A DNA stretch of 10,891 nucleotides from Chloroflexota bacterium. GTDB taxonomy: Bacteria; Chloroflexota; Anaerolineae; J036; Brachytrichaceae. The stretch covers positions 1 through 10,891 of the forward strand of contig JAKALH010000054.1 of NCBI GenBank assembly GCA_021813225.1, in the 5' to 3' direction. Shown one piece after another: positions 1 to 6,539 of the stretch (its first letter is position 1; each line of letters starts with the position of its first letter). The notes below the pieces were generated by a model. The model was not told where the DNA came from, searched no databases, and was given only the letters and a program-made list of their open reading frames with translations. The position numbers and the translations under genes were made by a program.

Positions 1-1196
1 TCGCAGTCGCCGGACATGGTGCACAGGTCGCGTCCCACGCCGCTGGGGCCTTTGCGATACTGCACTTCGTCGAAGTACGGGAGCTGCTGGCCGGTCTCGT
101 CCACCTTCCAGTAATACGGGTTGCGGCGCATGATCATCAACTCGTCGGTCTTGTACTCGGTGATGGCCCATGGCCCCACCGTCACCAGCGGCAGATGATC
201 CGGCGGCAGCGCGTTCTCGAAGTCCTTGTAGGTGGGCTTCGGGCTGGCGGTGCTCCACTTCGGGTGCAGGGGTTTGAGGATATGCGCGGGTTCGGTGATC
301 CAGTTGCCGTCGTTCATGTTGTAGTATACGCCCAGCGGTTTGGATGCGCCGAATGTGAATTTCACCGTGTAGTCGTCCACCTTCTCCAGCGTGGTGTCGG
401 TGCTGCCGTACTTGTACGAGTCCAGCTTGCGCGGCGAGTTCACGTTTTTGTCCGTGATGTAGCCTTCCCACGTGAACATGATGTCGTCCGCGTTGAAGGG
501 CACACCGTCGGACCACTTGGCGCCTTCGATCAGGTGCATGGTGAGCTGCTTGCCGTCGGCGGACCATTCCCAGCTCTTGGCCAGTTCGGGGAACGGCTCG
601 ATGTCCTGGTCGGCGCGGAACAGCGGGCCGGTCTTGACCAGCGAGCCGTAGTTCGTGGTGTACGACTCGATGCCGAACCAGCCGGAAGTGACGCCGGCCA
701 TGTTGTTGTAACCGGCGGTGGGGCAGGCCGAGAAGCCGCGCCACAGGTCGCCGTACACGCCGGGGCCGTCCTGCATACCGGACGTCAGGTACACCGCGGG
801 TTCCTTGGGCAGGCGGTCCTTGACCTGCGGCAGTTTGTTGCTGGAGACGAACGTGTCTATCCAGGCGGCCTGCTTGTAGGCGGGCAGCGCCTTGTAGGTC
901 ACAATCTGGTTGATCGGCTGGTGCCGGGCGACGCCGCCGCCGCCCACGCTGATCTTGTTCGGCGGCGGGTACGGAATCGGCGGTTTCACATTGGCGGCTG
1001 CCGGCGCGGCAGTGGCCGCCGGGGCCGTGGTAGCCGCCGGCGCCGTTGTCGCCGCCGGGGCCGTAGTGGCTGCCGGGGCTGTGGTAGCCGCCGGCGCCGT
1101 TGTCGCCGTTGGCGTAGCGCCGCAGGCTGCCAGCAGGGCGCCTGCGCTGCTCAACGCCGTGATCTTAATTAACTGTCGGCGCGTAAGTTTTCGCAT
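1..1196 (-). CDS. ABC transporter substrate-binding lipoprotein, family 5 (peptide/oligopeptide type), 3' end outside window
   Basis: The first 398 codons are present and the reading frame is open through the left edge. The ATG at 1194-1196 is preceded by AGGAG (1206-1210) with a 9-nt spacer. The N-terminus has TRRQLIK (residues 5-11), a twin-arginine-like motif, then a hydrophobic stretch and a lipobox L22-A23-A24-C25, so the protein is predicted to be a lipid-anchored extracytoplasmic protein exported folded or by Sec. Residues 32-67 are a Thr/Ala/Pro repeat linker. The body has the SBP_bac_5 signature region around LTMHLIEGAKWSDGVPFNAD, typical of oligopeptide/dipeptide-binding proteins, which deliver ligand to an inner-membrane permease pair. 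The N-terminal insert of roughly 100 residues before the canonical fold suggests the long (600+ residue) subclass common in Chloroflexota; that is from memory of the family. The substrate cannot be deduced. It lies 179 nt downstream of the ABC ATPase gene and is probably in the same transcription unit. Confidence 0.9.
   Translation of the reverse strand, partial: MRKLTRRQLIKITALSSAGALLAACGATPTATTAPAATTAPAATTAPAATTAPAATTAPAATAAPAAANVKPPIPYPPPNKISVGGGGVARHQPINQIVTYKALPAYKQAAWIDTFVSSNKLPQVKDRLPKEPAVYLTSGMQDGPGVYGDLWRGFSACPTAGYNNMAGVTSGWFGIESYTTNYGSLVKTGPLFRADQDIEPFPELAKSWEWSADGKQLTMHLIEGAKWSDGVPFNADDIMFTWEGYITDKNVNSPRKLDSYKYGSTDTTLEKVDDYTVKFTFGASKPLGVYYNMNDGNWITEPAHILKPLHPKWSTASPKPTYKDFENALPPDHLPLVTVGPWAITEYKTDELMIMRRNPYYWKVDETGQQLPYFDEVQYRKGPSGVGRDLCTMSGDC
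996..1103 (-). repeat. Six tandem 18-bp units encoding TTAPAA linker, with a 54-bp higher-order period
   Basis: Read on the minus strand, six consecutive 18-bp units encode TTAPAA five times and then TAAPAA. Units 1 and 4 are identical in DNA. The first Thr codon cycles ACA, ACC, ACT, ACA, ACC, ACT, so the array is better seen as two 54-bp blocks (1050-1103 and 996-1049) that differ at about seven positions. It lies just after the lipidated Cys of the solute-binding protein and acts as a flexible Pro/Ala/Thr spacer between the membrane anchor and the ligand-binding domain. Confidence 0.9.
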
Positions 1197-1230
1197 GTCT
1201 TATCTCTCCTGAACATCATCCTTCCTGAGC

Positions 1231-1262
1231 ACGCCCGGCCGGCATACGGGCTGGCCGCGCGT
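1231..1262. other. Imperfect GC-rich inverted repeat between the ATPase and binding-protein genes
   Basis: Arms acgcccggccgg (1231-1242) and ctggccgcgcgt (1251-1262) can pair with two mismatches around an 8-nt loop. No T-run follows on the minus strand, so this is not a classical terminator. It could be an mRNA processing or stabilising hairpin that sets different expression levels for the ATPase and the binding protein, as is common in binding-protein-dependent transporter operons. That role is inference. Confidence 0.35.
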
Positions 1263-1375
1263 GACGATGAGCGAAATGGATCTGCAACAACAGTAAATCG
1301 ATTACCTCATGAAAACACTCGGACTGGTTTTCGGCAAATCTCTTCGGGTACCTCCTTTCACTCCTATCCAACAAA

Positions 1376-2428
1376 CTACTTCTCGTACAGCCAGCAGGAC
1401 GCCAGATGCCCCGGATGCACTTCGCGCAGTTGCGGCTGCTGCTCCTGGCAGATGCTCATGACATGGGGGCAGCGCGGGGCAAAGGGGCAGCCGGAAATGA
1501 TCTCGGTCGGCGAAGGCACCATGCCTTTGATAGGCACCAGCACCTGCTTGCTCTTGCGTCCCAGCACCGGCACGGAGTTCAACAGACCTTCGGTGTAGGG
1601 GTGCAGGGGCTGATGGAACAGGGCGTGCGTCTCGGCCTGCTCGACGATCTTGCCGAGGTACATGACGGCCACACGCTGGGCCATCTGCGAGACCACGCCC
1701 AGGTTGTGCGTGATGAGGATGATGGACGAGTTGAAATCGACCTGCAACTGGCGCATCAAGTCCAGTATCTGCGACTGTACCGTCACGTCCAGCGCCGTAG
1801 TCGGTTCGTCGGCGATGAGGATCGACGGGTTGCACGCCATGGCCAGGGCAATCATGGCGCGCTGGCGCATGCCGCCGCTCAACTGGTGCGGATACTCGTG
1901 CAGGCGCTGCGCGGGTGCGCTCATCTGCACCTTGGTGAGCATCTCCAGGGCGCGGTCGAGCGCCTGCTTATGATTGACCTTCATGTGCACCCGCACACCC
2001 TCGGCAATCTGGTCGCCGATGGTGCGCAGCGGATTCAGCGAGGTCATGGGTTCCTGAAAAACGATGGCGACTTCGCCGCCGCGGATGCTGCGCATCTCGC
2101 TGCCACGCGCGTCCAGCTCGGCGATGTCCACAACTTTCTGATCGCGCCGCACCAGGCGGATCTGCCCGTTCACGATGCGGCCCGGCGGCGACGGAAACAG
2201 GCGCATGACCGACATCGCCATAATGCTCTTGCCACAACCGCTCTCGCCGACCAGCCCCAGCGTCTCGCCCGGCTGCAGCGAAAGGTTCACGCCGTCCAGC
2301 GCCCGGACGGTGCTTTTCTCCAGAAAGAAATACGTTTTGAGATCATTGATCTCCAGAACCGGTCTCGTTGCGGCGCGGTTGTCTGTTTGAACCATCAGCC
2401 TGTTACCAACCTCTAGGTCGATTGACAT
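1376..2428 (-). CDS. Oligopeptide/dipeptide ABC transporter ATP-binding protein (OppD/DppD type)
   Basis: The 350-residue protein energises import of ligand captured by the family-5 binding protein and acts on the cytoplasmic face of the membrane. In order: Walker A GESGCGKS (61-68), Q-loop Gln125 in VFQEPMTSLNP, signature LSGGMRQR (183-190), Walker B ILIADEP (203-209), D-loop ALD (212-214) and H-loop His241. The C-terminal oligo_HPY extension (about 262-345) contains Cys314, Cys320, Cys327 and Cys345, the spacing of the four-cysteine iron-sulphur site known from DppD-type ATPases. Length fits the family. The start is uncertain: ATG 2428 overlaps the receiver gene by 16 nt but has only a weak ribosome site, whereas ATG 2395 (MVQTDN) would give 339 residues with AGAGG further upstream. 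The overlap suggests translational coupling to the receiver gene. The partner OppF-type ATPase and permeases are not in the window. Confidence 0.93.
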   Translation of the reverse strand: MSIDLEVGNRLMVQTDNRAATRPVLEINDLKTYFFLEKSTVRALDGVNLSLQPGETLGLVGESGCGKSIMAMSVMRLFPSPPGRIVNGQIRLVRRDQKVVDIAELDARGSEMRSIRGGEVAIVFQEPMTSLNPLRTIGDQIAEGVRVHMKVNHKQALDRALEMLTKVQMSAPAQRLHEYPHQLSGGMRQRAMIALAMACNPSILIADEPTTALDVTVQSQILDLMRQLQVDFNSSIILITHNLGVVSQMAQRVAVMYLGKIVEQAETHALFHQPLHPYTEGLLNSVPVLGRKSKQVLVPIKGMVPSPTEIISGCPFAPRCPHVMSICQEQQPQLREVHPGHLASCWLYEK

Positions 2429-2787
2429 TGTCTTTTCGCCACGATCTGGTCTAAAAGGGCGTGCAGCGTCGTCGGCAGCACGGGCTTGACCAGGAATGCC
2501 AGCGCCCCCTGCCCCATGCCGGCTTTGCGGTCGTCTTCGACGCTGCACATGATGACGGCGGGCGGGTTGGGCGCGGTGCGCACTTCGCCGAACAGGCGCC
2601 AGCCCTCGCCCGCATTGACGGCCGGTTCCAGGATGAGGACGTCAGGCTTTTGCCTGCTGAGCAACTCGCGCGTTTCCTGTACGCTCATACTCGTGAAGAC
2701 CTGATAATCTCCTTTGAGTTCCCGCGAATACAACTCAAGCGTCAGAGCATCCTCGTCCAGCAATAGCACTTTGGTTTTCAGGTCCAC
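2413..2787 (-). CDS. Stand-alone receiver-domain protein with Glu at the phospho-acceptor position (pseudo-receiver)
   Basis: This 124-residue protein is a single CheY-like receiver with no output domain. The acidic pair (D11, E12, D13 in LLLDEDA), the Ser82 that follows strand 4 (VIMCS) and the Lys101-Pro102 of strand 5 (FLVKP) are all in place. The position that should carry the phosphorylated Asp, at the end of strand 3 (PDVLILEP), is Glu54. The start is GTG at 2785-2787, with AGGAGG at 2791-2796 only 3 nt upstream, which is unusually close; no upstream in-frame alternative is available. The 3' end overlaps the ABC ATPase gene by 16 nt. It lies 255 nt downstream of the hybrid kinase. Known biochemistry says Asp-to-Glu in receivers blocks phosphorylation and sometimes mimics the active state; a constitutive or non-phosphorylated signalling role here is inference. 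Confidence 0.85.
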   Translation of the reverse strand: MDLKTKVLLLDEDALTLELYSRELKGDYQVFTSMSVQETRELLSRQKPDVLILEPAVNAGEGWRLFGEVRTAPNPPAVIMCSVEDDRKAGMGQGALAFLVKPVLPTTLHALLDQIVAKRQCQST

Positions 2788-2971
2788 ACGCCTCCTGCCA
2801 GCCCAAGGCGAATGGCTGATTCCGCAGTCCGTCCGGCGCGCAGTTCAGCTTGCCCGGATTCGTCTTCAGGGCATACGTGGAAGACTTCAAACACGCACAG
2901 GTTATTGTGGCTGCCGCGACTCGCAAGGCAGGCCGGTGGCCTGTCCAGCGATAAAGGCATCGATGATATCA

Positions 2972-3000
2972 ACTATAGGAAGCGTTCCGAGAATTGTCTT
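2972..3000 (-). promoter_or_regulatory. Candidate sigma70-type promoter for the receiver/ATPase/binding-protein unit
   Basis: On the minus strand, AAGACA (2995-3000) and TATAGT (2972-2977) are separated by 17 bp. The -10 matches five of six consensus positions and the -35 four of six. It lies between the kinase stop and the receiver start and would give a leader of about 180 nt. The rest of the 255-nt gap (2788-3042) shows short open frames but none with coding features I recognise, and no clear terminator. The transporter block may therefore be transcribed separately from the kinase. Confidence 0.35.
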
Positions 3001-3042
3001 GCAAGAAAAAACGCACGAGTTGGACAATACACCGCCAAAAAT

Positions 3043-6000
3043 TCAGGAACCATTATGGCGGTATTCCAACGGCGATCGGCCCGTCAACTTATGGAAGACG
3101 CGGCTGAAGTAGGCTGAATCGTTGAAGCCCACCTGAATGGCGATAGACGTCACCGAGTCCTGCGTGTGCAGCAGCAGTTCCCGCGCCTTCTGGATGCGCA
3201 GGCGGTTCAGATAATCCCACGGCGAGATGGTGATTTCCTGCCGGAAAATCTGGCTGAGGTAGTTGTCGCTCACGCCTACCGCGTCGGCCACCTGGCTGCG
3301 GTTGATGGGCTGGGCGTAGTTCTGATGCAGATAGGCCAGCACCTGCTTGATGAGCAGGCTGGTCGGCTGCGGCAGCAGCCTGCCGCCGTTGTCGAACTGC
3401 CTGATCAGCCTCAGCGTCTCATCGGCGTCGAAGACTCCTTTCGTATGGAAGACCGTGCGCGCGTAGTTCAACCGCTGGATGTCCTCGTAATTCAGCAGTT
3501 TCCCGCTGATGATGACAACCGGCACACGCTGGGTGCGGACATCGGCGCGAATGCGCTCCAGAACCTGGAACCCGTCCATCACCGGCATCATCAGGTCCAG
3601 CAGAATCAGCGCCGGCACGATTGTCTGCAGCAGGTCGATGGCCTGCTGGCCGTTCTCCGCCAGCAGCACCTTGCGCCCCGGCATCTGGCTCGTCAGCAGG
3701 TCGCGATAGTACGCGCGCGCCTGCGGGTCGTCGTCCACCACCAGCGCGCTGCTGGCTGTTTCGTCGCAACCGATTTCGCTGATCCATTCGCGCAGCGTGT
3801 TGCTGTTGTCGGTCTTGAATACGACATAGGTCAATCCGGCGCTCATGGGACTGCCCTCTCCTTCGTCGCCATACAGCACGACCGGCAGGGCGGCGCAATC
3901 CGGTTGCGCGCTCAGCCGATAGATGAGGTTCCATTCGCCTGAGGATGCGTGCGCCAGGTCCCAGGCGACGGCGGCGGGTTTCCCGCCGTTCAGGGCGCGC
4001 TCGATGTCCGCGCGCCGGCTGACCAGCCACGGCGTCAGGCGCTGGGCGTTGCACATCTCCAGAATCTGCGCCGGGATATGCGGGCGCGTGGATACCACCA
4101 GCATGACCGGCGTCTCTGCGCGGGCAGCACTCTCGCGGTCGTCCGGACGCTCCGGCTGGCGCGTCATACCGGGCAGCGGCAGGTAGACGTTGAAAGTGCT
4201 GCCGGCGCCCATCTGGCTTTCCAGGGTGATGACGCCATCGTGCAGGGCCACCAGGTGCCGGGTGATGCTCAGCCCCAGGCCGATACCTTCGGGGCGGCGC
4301 TTGCGTCCCACGATGCCGAACGGCTCGAAGATGCGGCCCTGCAGTTCGAACGGCACGCCCCGTCCGGTGTCCTGCACCCACAGGTGCAGGTACGGCAGTT
4401 CCACGCGTGCGCCCAGCGTAATCGAACCCTGCGGCGTGTACTTGGCGGCGTTGGAAAGCAGGTTGATGAGCACCTGGCGCATGCGCACGTGGTCGGCGCG
4501 TATGAGCGGCAGATGTGCGGGGACATCCAGCCGCCACTGCACCTGCGCCGGACCCGCCTCGACCTTCACAAATTCGTCGAACACCTCGCGCAGAAAGGCC
4601 GAGGGCTGCAGCGGCTCGAAGTACAGGCTGAGCGCGCCGATTTCCGCGCGCGACAGATCGAGCAGGTCGTTGATCATGTTCAGCAGGTGCTCGCCGCTCC
4701 TGTAGATATACTGCGTGTCCTGCAGCAGCTCGGCGGGTTGCAGCGTCTCGCCCGCCGCCAGCTTCTTCTGAATCGACTGGCTGAACCCCAGGATGGCATT
4801 CAACGGCGTGCGCACCTCATGGCCGACGTTGGCGACCAGGCGCGTTTTCAACTCGTTGGCATGTTCGGCGGCCTGGCGCGCCGCGGTGGTTTCCTCAAAC
4901 AGGTCGACATTATGGATGGCGATGCCGATCTGGTTGGCCAGCAGCTTCAGTCCGACGATTTCCAGCGAGCGCTGCCGCATGGGGCGCGCCGACTGCAGGT
5001 CCAGCACGCCGATTACCTGCTCGCCCAGTTGGATGGGCAGCACGGCGCGCGCGCGCACCTGCTCCCACTCTGCGCCGCCCCGCCAGCGGCGGCTGGTGTG
5101 TATATCCGGTATGAAGGCGACCTGCCCGGAGATGAACACCTGCTGCAGCAGCCAGTCCTGCTCCAGCGGGATCAGGCTGGCGGCCGGCGACGTCTCGCCG
5201 CCATACAGGACCAGCTTCCGCTCGATGGGCGACCAGCGCAGGATGCGCATCCAGTCATAGTTGAAATGCGCGCGCACCAGTTCGCCGATCACGCGCACCA
5301 GATGGCCGGAATCCAGCAGCGCCGCGATCTGCCGCGTGATTTCGAAGCTGATTTCCAGTTGGGTGCGCCGGTCGAGTTCCTGCTGCCGGCTGTAGCCCAC
5401 CAGGTGCGTGGGGATATCGGCAATCGCCACCAGTTTGCGCGTGGCGATGCCCGCGACGTTGTCGCGCGTGATCAGTTTGAAGCGCTGCTGGATGAGCGCC
5501 GGCATCGGTCGCCCCTGCGCGGCCAGGTGCACGACGGTCGCGGCTTCCGCGCCCAGCTCTTCCGAGGCCGTATCGATGGTGGCTGCCAGATCGCCCTCTT
5601 CCACGGCGGCCAGCGCCAGCGGGTCGCCGTTCAGACCGACCAGCACCGTATGCTCGTCAATGGCACCCAGCTTGCGCCCGGCGTCGCGCGCGGCCAGGAT
5701 GACCGTATCGGAAACGCCGAACATGGCATCGATGGGGCGCGGGCAGTCGGCCAGGCTGTTCAGCAGCGCGTGATAGGCGGGTGTGTAGGTCCAGTAGGCC
5801 GGCACGCGCACCAGTTCGATGCCGGGGTAGTCGCGCAGGGCGTCGGCAAAGCCCTGGTAGCGGCTGCTGCCTTTCTCAACGATGTGTTCCAGCCCGGCGG
5901 TGATGCAGACCGCCCGGCCGCGTCCCTTCAACCGTTCTGCCACGAATCGCCCCGCCATGCAGCCGCCCTCGTACAGGCTGGACATCGCCGTCAGCAGCGG

Positions 6001-6327
6001 ATGGCGGAACTCGGACTCGGCCAGTTCGATGACCGGCAGGCCGGCTTCGACCAGCGCCTGCAGCACGGGGATGGACACCAGTGTGGTGATCAACGCATCC
6101 AGGTCATTCGCCAGAATCTGATCGATCAGGTCGTCCGGGGGAATGGCGCCCAGGTCTTCGAGCGTGGCAGCCGGTTGCAGCAGCACCAGTTCATCGCCAA
6201 CTTTCTGGTTGGCGTGGATGATCGCTTCCAGTGTCTGTACCCAGTATGGGTCGGTGGGTGTGATGAGCGTGCCAATGCGCTGGTGAAAAGTATTCGAACC
6301 AGAACGGTCACTCGTTTCTGCAGACAT
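3043..6327 (-). CDS. Hybrid sensor histidine kinase: substrate-binding domain, GAF, HisKA/HATPase, receivers and AraC-type DNA-binding domain
   Basis: The 1094-residue protein joins sensor, kinase and transcription factor. Residues 15-290 resemble a LacI/ribose-binding-type periplasmic binding fold (IGTLITPTDPYWVQTLEA, then VLVGLNGDPLAL near 228-239). A GAF domain follows (about 325-480). The kinase core has the H-box with His503 (VGHEVRTPLN), N-box around Asn622-Asn626 (NLLSNAAKY), G1 DTGRG (653-657) and G2 GIGLGL (681-686). A degenerate receiver-like segment spans about 739-850. A canonical receiver has Asp865-867, phospho-acceptor Asp911 (ILLDLMMPVMDGF), Ser941 and Lys963. The C-terminus (about 990-1090) is an AraC double helix-turn-helix ending FSRVFHKLTGRSPLEYR. 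I see no signal peptide or transmembrane segment, so the whole protein should be cytoplasmic. ATG 6327 has an upstream in-frame stop and no strong ribosome site. Ligand binding presumably modulates autophosphorylation and the AraC domain regulates nearby transporter genes (inference). Confidence 0.93.
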   Translation of the reverse strand: MSAETSDRSGSNTFHQRIGTLITPTDPYWVQTLEAIIHANQKVGDELVLLQPAATLEDLGAIPPDDLIDQILANDLDALITTLVSIPVLQALVEAGLPVIELAESEFRHPLLTAMSSLYEGGCMAGRFVAERLKGRGRAVCITAGLEHIVEKGSSRYQGFADALRDYPGIELVRVPAYWTYTPAYHALLNSLADCPRPIDAMFGVSDTVILAARDAGRKLGAIDEHTVLVGLNGDPLALAAVEEGDLAATIDTASEELGAEAATVVHLAAQGRPMPALIQQRFKLITRDNVAGIATRKLVAIADIPTHLVGYSRQQELDRRTQLEISFEITRQIAALLDSGHLVRVIGELVRAHFNYDWMRILRWSPIERKLVLYGGETSPAASLIPLEQDWLLQQVFISGQVAFIPDIHTSRRWRGGAEWEQVRARAVLPIQLGEQVIGVLDLQSARPMRQRSLEIVGLKLLANQIGIAIHNVDLFEETTAARQAAEHANELKTRLVANVGHEVRTPLNAILGFSQSIQKKLAAGETLQPAELLQDTQYIYRSGEHLLNMINDLLDLSRAEIGALSLYFEPLQPSAFLREVFDEFVKVEAGPAQVQWRLDVPAHLPLIRADHVRMRQVLINLLSNAAKYTPQGSITLGARVELPYLHLWVQDTGRGVPFELQGRIFEPFGIVGRKRRPEGIGLGLSITRHLVALHDGVITLESQMGAGSTFNVYLPLPGMTRQPERPDDRESAARAETPVMLVVSTRPHIPAQILEMCNAQRLTPWLVSRRADIERALNGGKPAAVAWDLAHASSGEWNLIYRLSAQPDCAALPVVLYGDEGEGSPMSAGLTYVVFKTDNSNTLREWISEIGCDETASSALVVDDDPQARAYYRDLLTSQMPGRKVLLAENGQQAIDLLQTIVPALILLDLMMPVMDGFQVLERIRADVRTQRVPVVIISGKLLNYEDIQRLNYARTVFHTKGVFDADETLRLIRQFDNGGRLLPQPTSLLIKQVLAYLHQNYAQPINRSQVADAVGVSDNYLSQIFRQEITISPWDYLNRLRIQKARELLLHTQDSVTSIAIQVGFNDSAYFSRVFHKLTGRSPLEYRHNGS

Positions 6328-6357
6328 GGCAGTATTCGGCTACAGGTGAACAGCACG

Positions 6358-6375
6358 ATTGCAACCGGTTGTAAT
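6358..6375. promoter_or_regulatory. LacI-family-like palindromic operator upstream of the hybrid kinase
   Basis: The 18-bp site attgcaaccggttgtaat is a near-perfect palindrome: perfect 10-bp core CAACCGGTTG (6362-6371), one mismatched pair, then three matching pairs on each side. The central CG and overall length resemble LacI-family operators. It ends 30 nt before the kinase start codon, where a bound protein could block transcription or translation initiation. I found no second copy of the core in the window. A trans-acting LacI-type repressor is not encoded in view. AraC-type sites are usually direct repeats, so autoregulation by the kinase's own AraC domain is less likely. Confidence 0.4.
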
Positions 6376-6461
6376 ATCGCCGATTCTAGCGCAATTCAGA
6401 ATTCCCGTTTGGCAGACGCCCGAAATCTGCGGGATGGCGTGACCTCAGCCCTCCGACGGTG

Positions 6462-6493
6462 AAACCCGACAGGTCAGATGACCTGTCGGGTTT
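6462..6493 (-). terminator. Perfect 15-bp hairpin, likely terminator of the TPR/GNAT/DsbA unit
   Basis: Arms aaacccgacaggtca (6462-6476) and tgacctgtcgggttt (6479-6493) are exact reverse complements around a 2-nt centre. The hairpin lies 46 nt past the DsbA-type stop codon and ends in a short T-run (GGGTTT) in either direction. The T-run is brief, so termination may be partial or need help. The rest of the gap between kinase and DsbA-type genes (6328-6539) holds the operator-like site at 6358-6375 and no gene. Confidence 0.65.
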
Positions 6494-6539
6494 AGCACCC
6501 GATGAACTCGCCCGGCTGAAGCCTCGGCCAGCAGCGACC

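Noticed and set aside
195..1172. A 325-codon plus-strand open frame over the solute-binding protein
   Set aside because: The translation is Arg/Gly-rich and ends in a repetitive tract that is the complement of the TTAPAA linker; the minus-strand product has clear signal and family motifs.
1313..1354. A strong AAAGGAGG motif on the minus strand after the ATPase stop
   Set aside because: The only nearby start is a TTG opening an 11-codon frame; no real gene follows, so it is probably fortuitous or a vestigial leader.
1406..2416. A 336-codon plus-strand open frame over the ABC ATPase
   Set aside because: The antisense translation is His/Arg/Gln-rich without motifs, whereas the minus strand carries every ABC ATPase motif.
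2778..2960. A roughly 60-codon minus-strand frame just upstream of the receiver gene
   Set aside because: No ribosome binding site or recognisable motif; it looks like chance openness in a GC-rich leader.
3949..6462. An 837-codon open frame on the plus strand, antisense to the hybrid kinase
   Set aside because: It is a mirror of the GC-rich codon pattern of the kinase gene: low-complexity His/Gln/Arg-rich translation, no recognisable domain, no ribosome site, and it sits over an unambiguous multi-domain gene.
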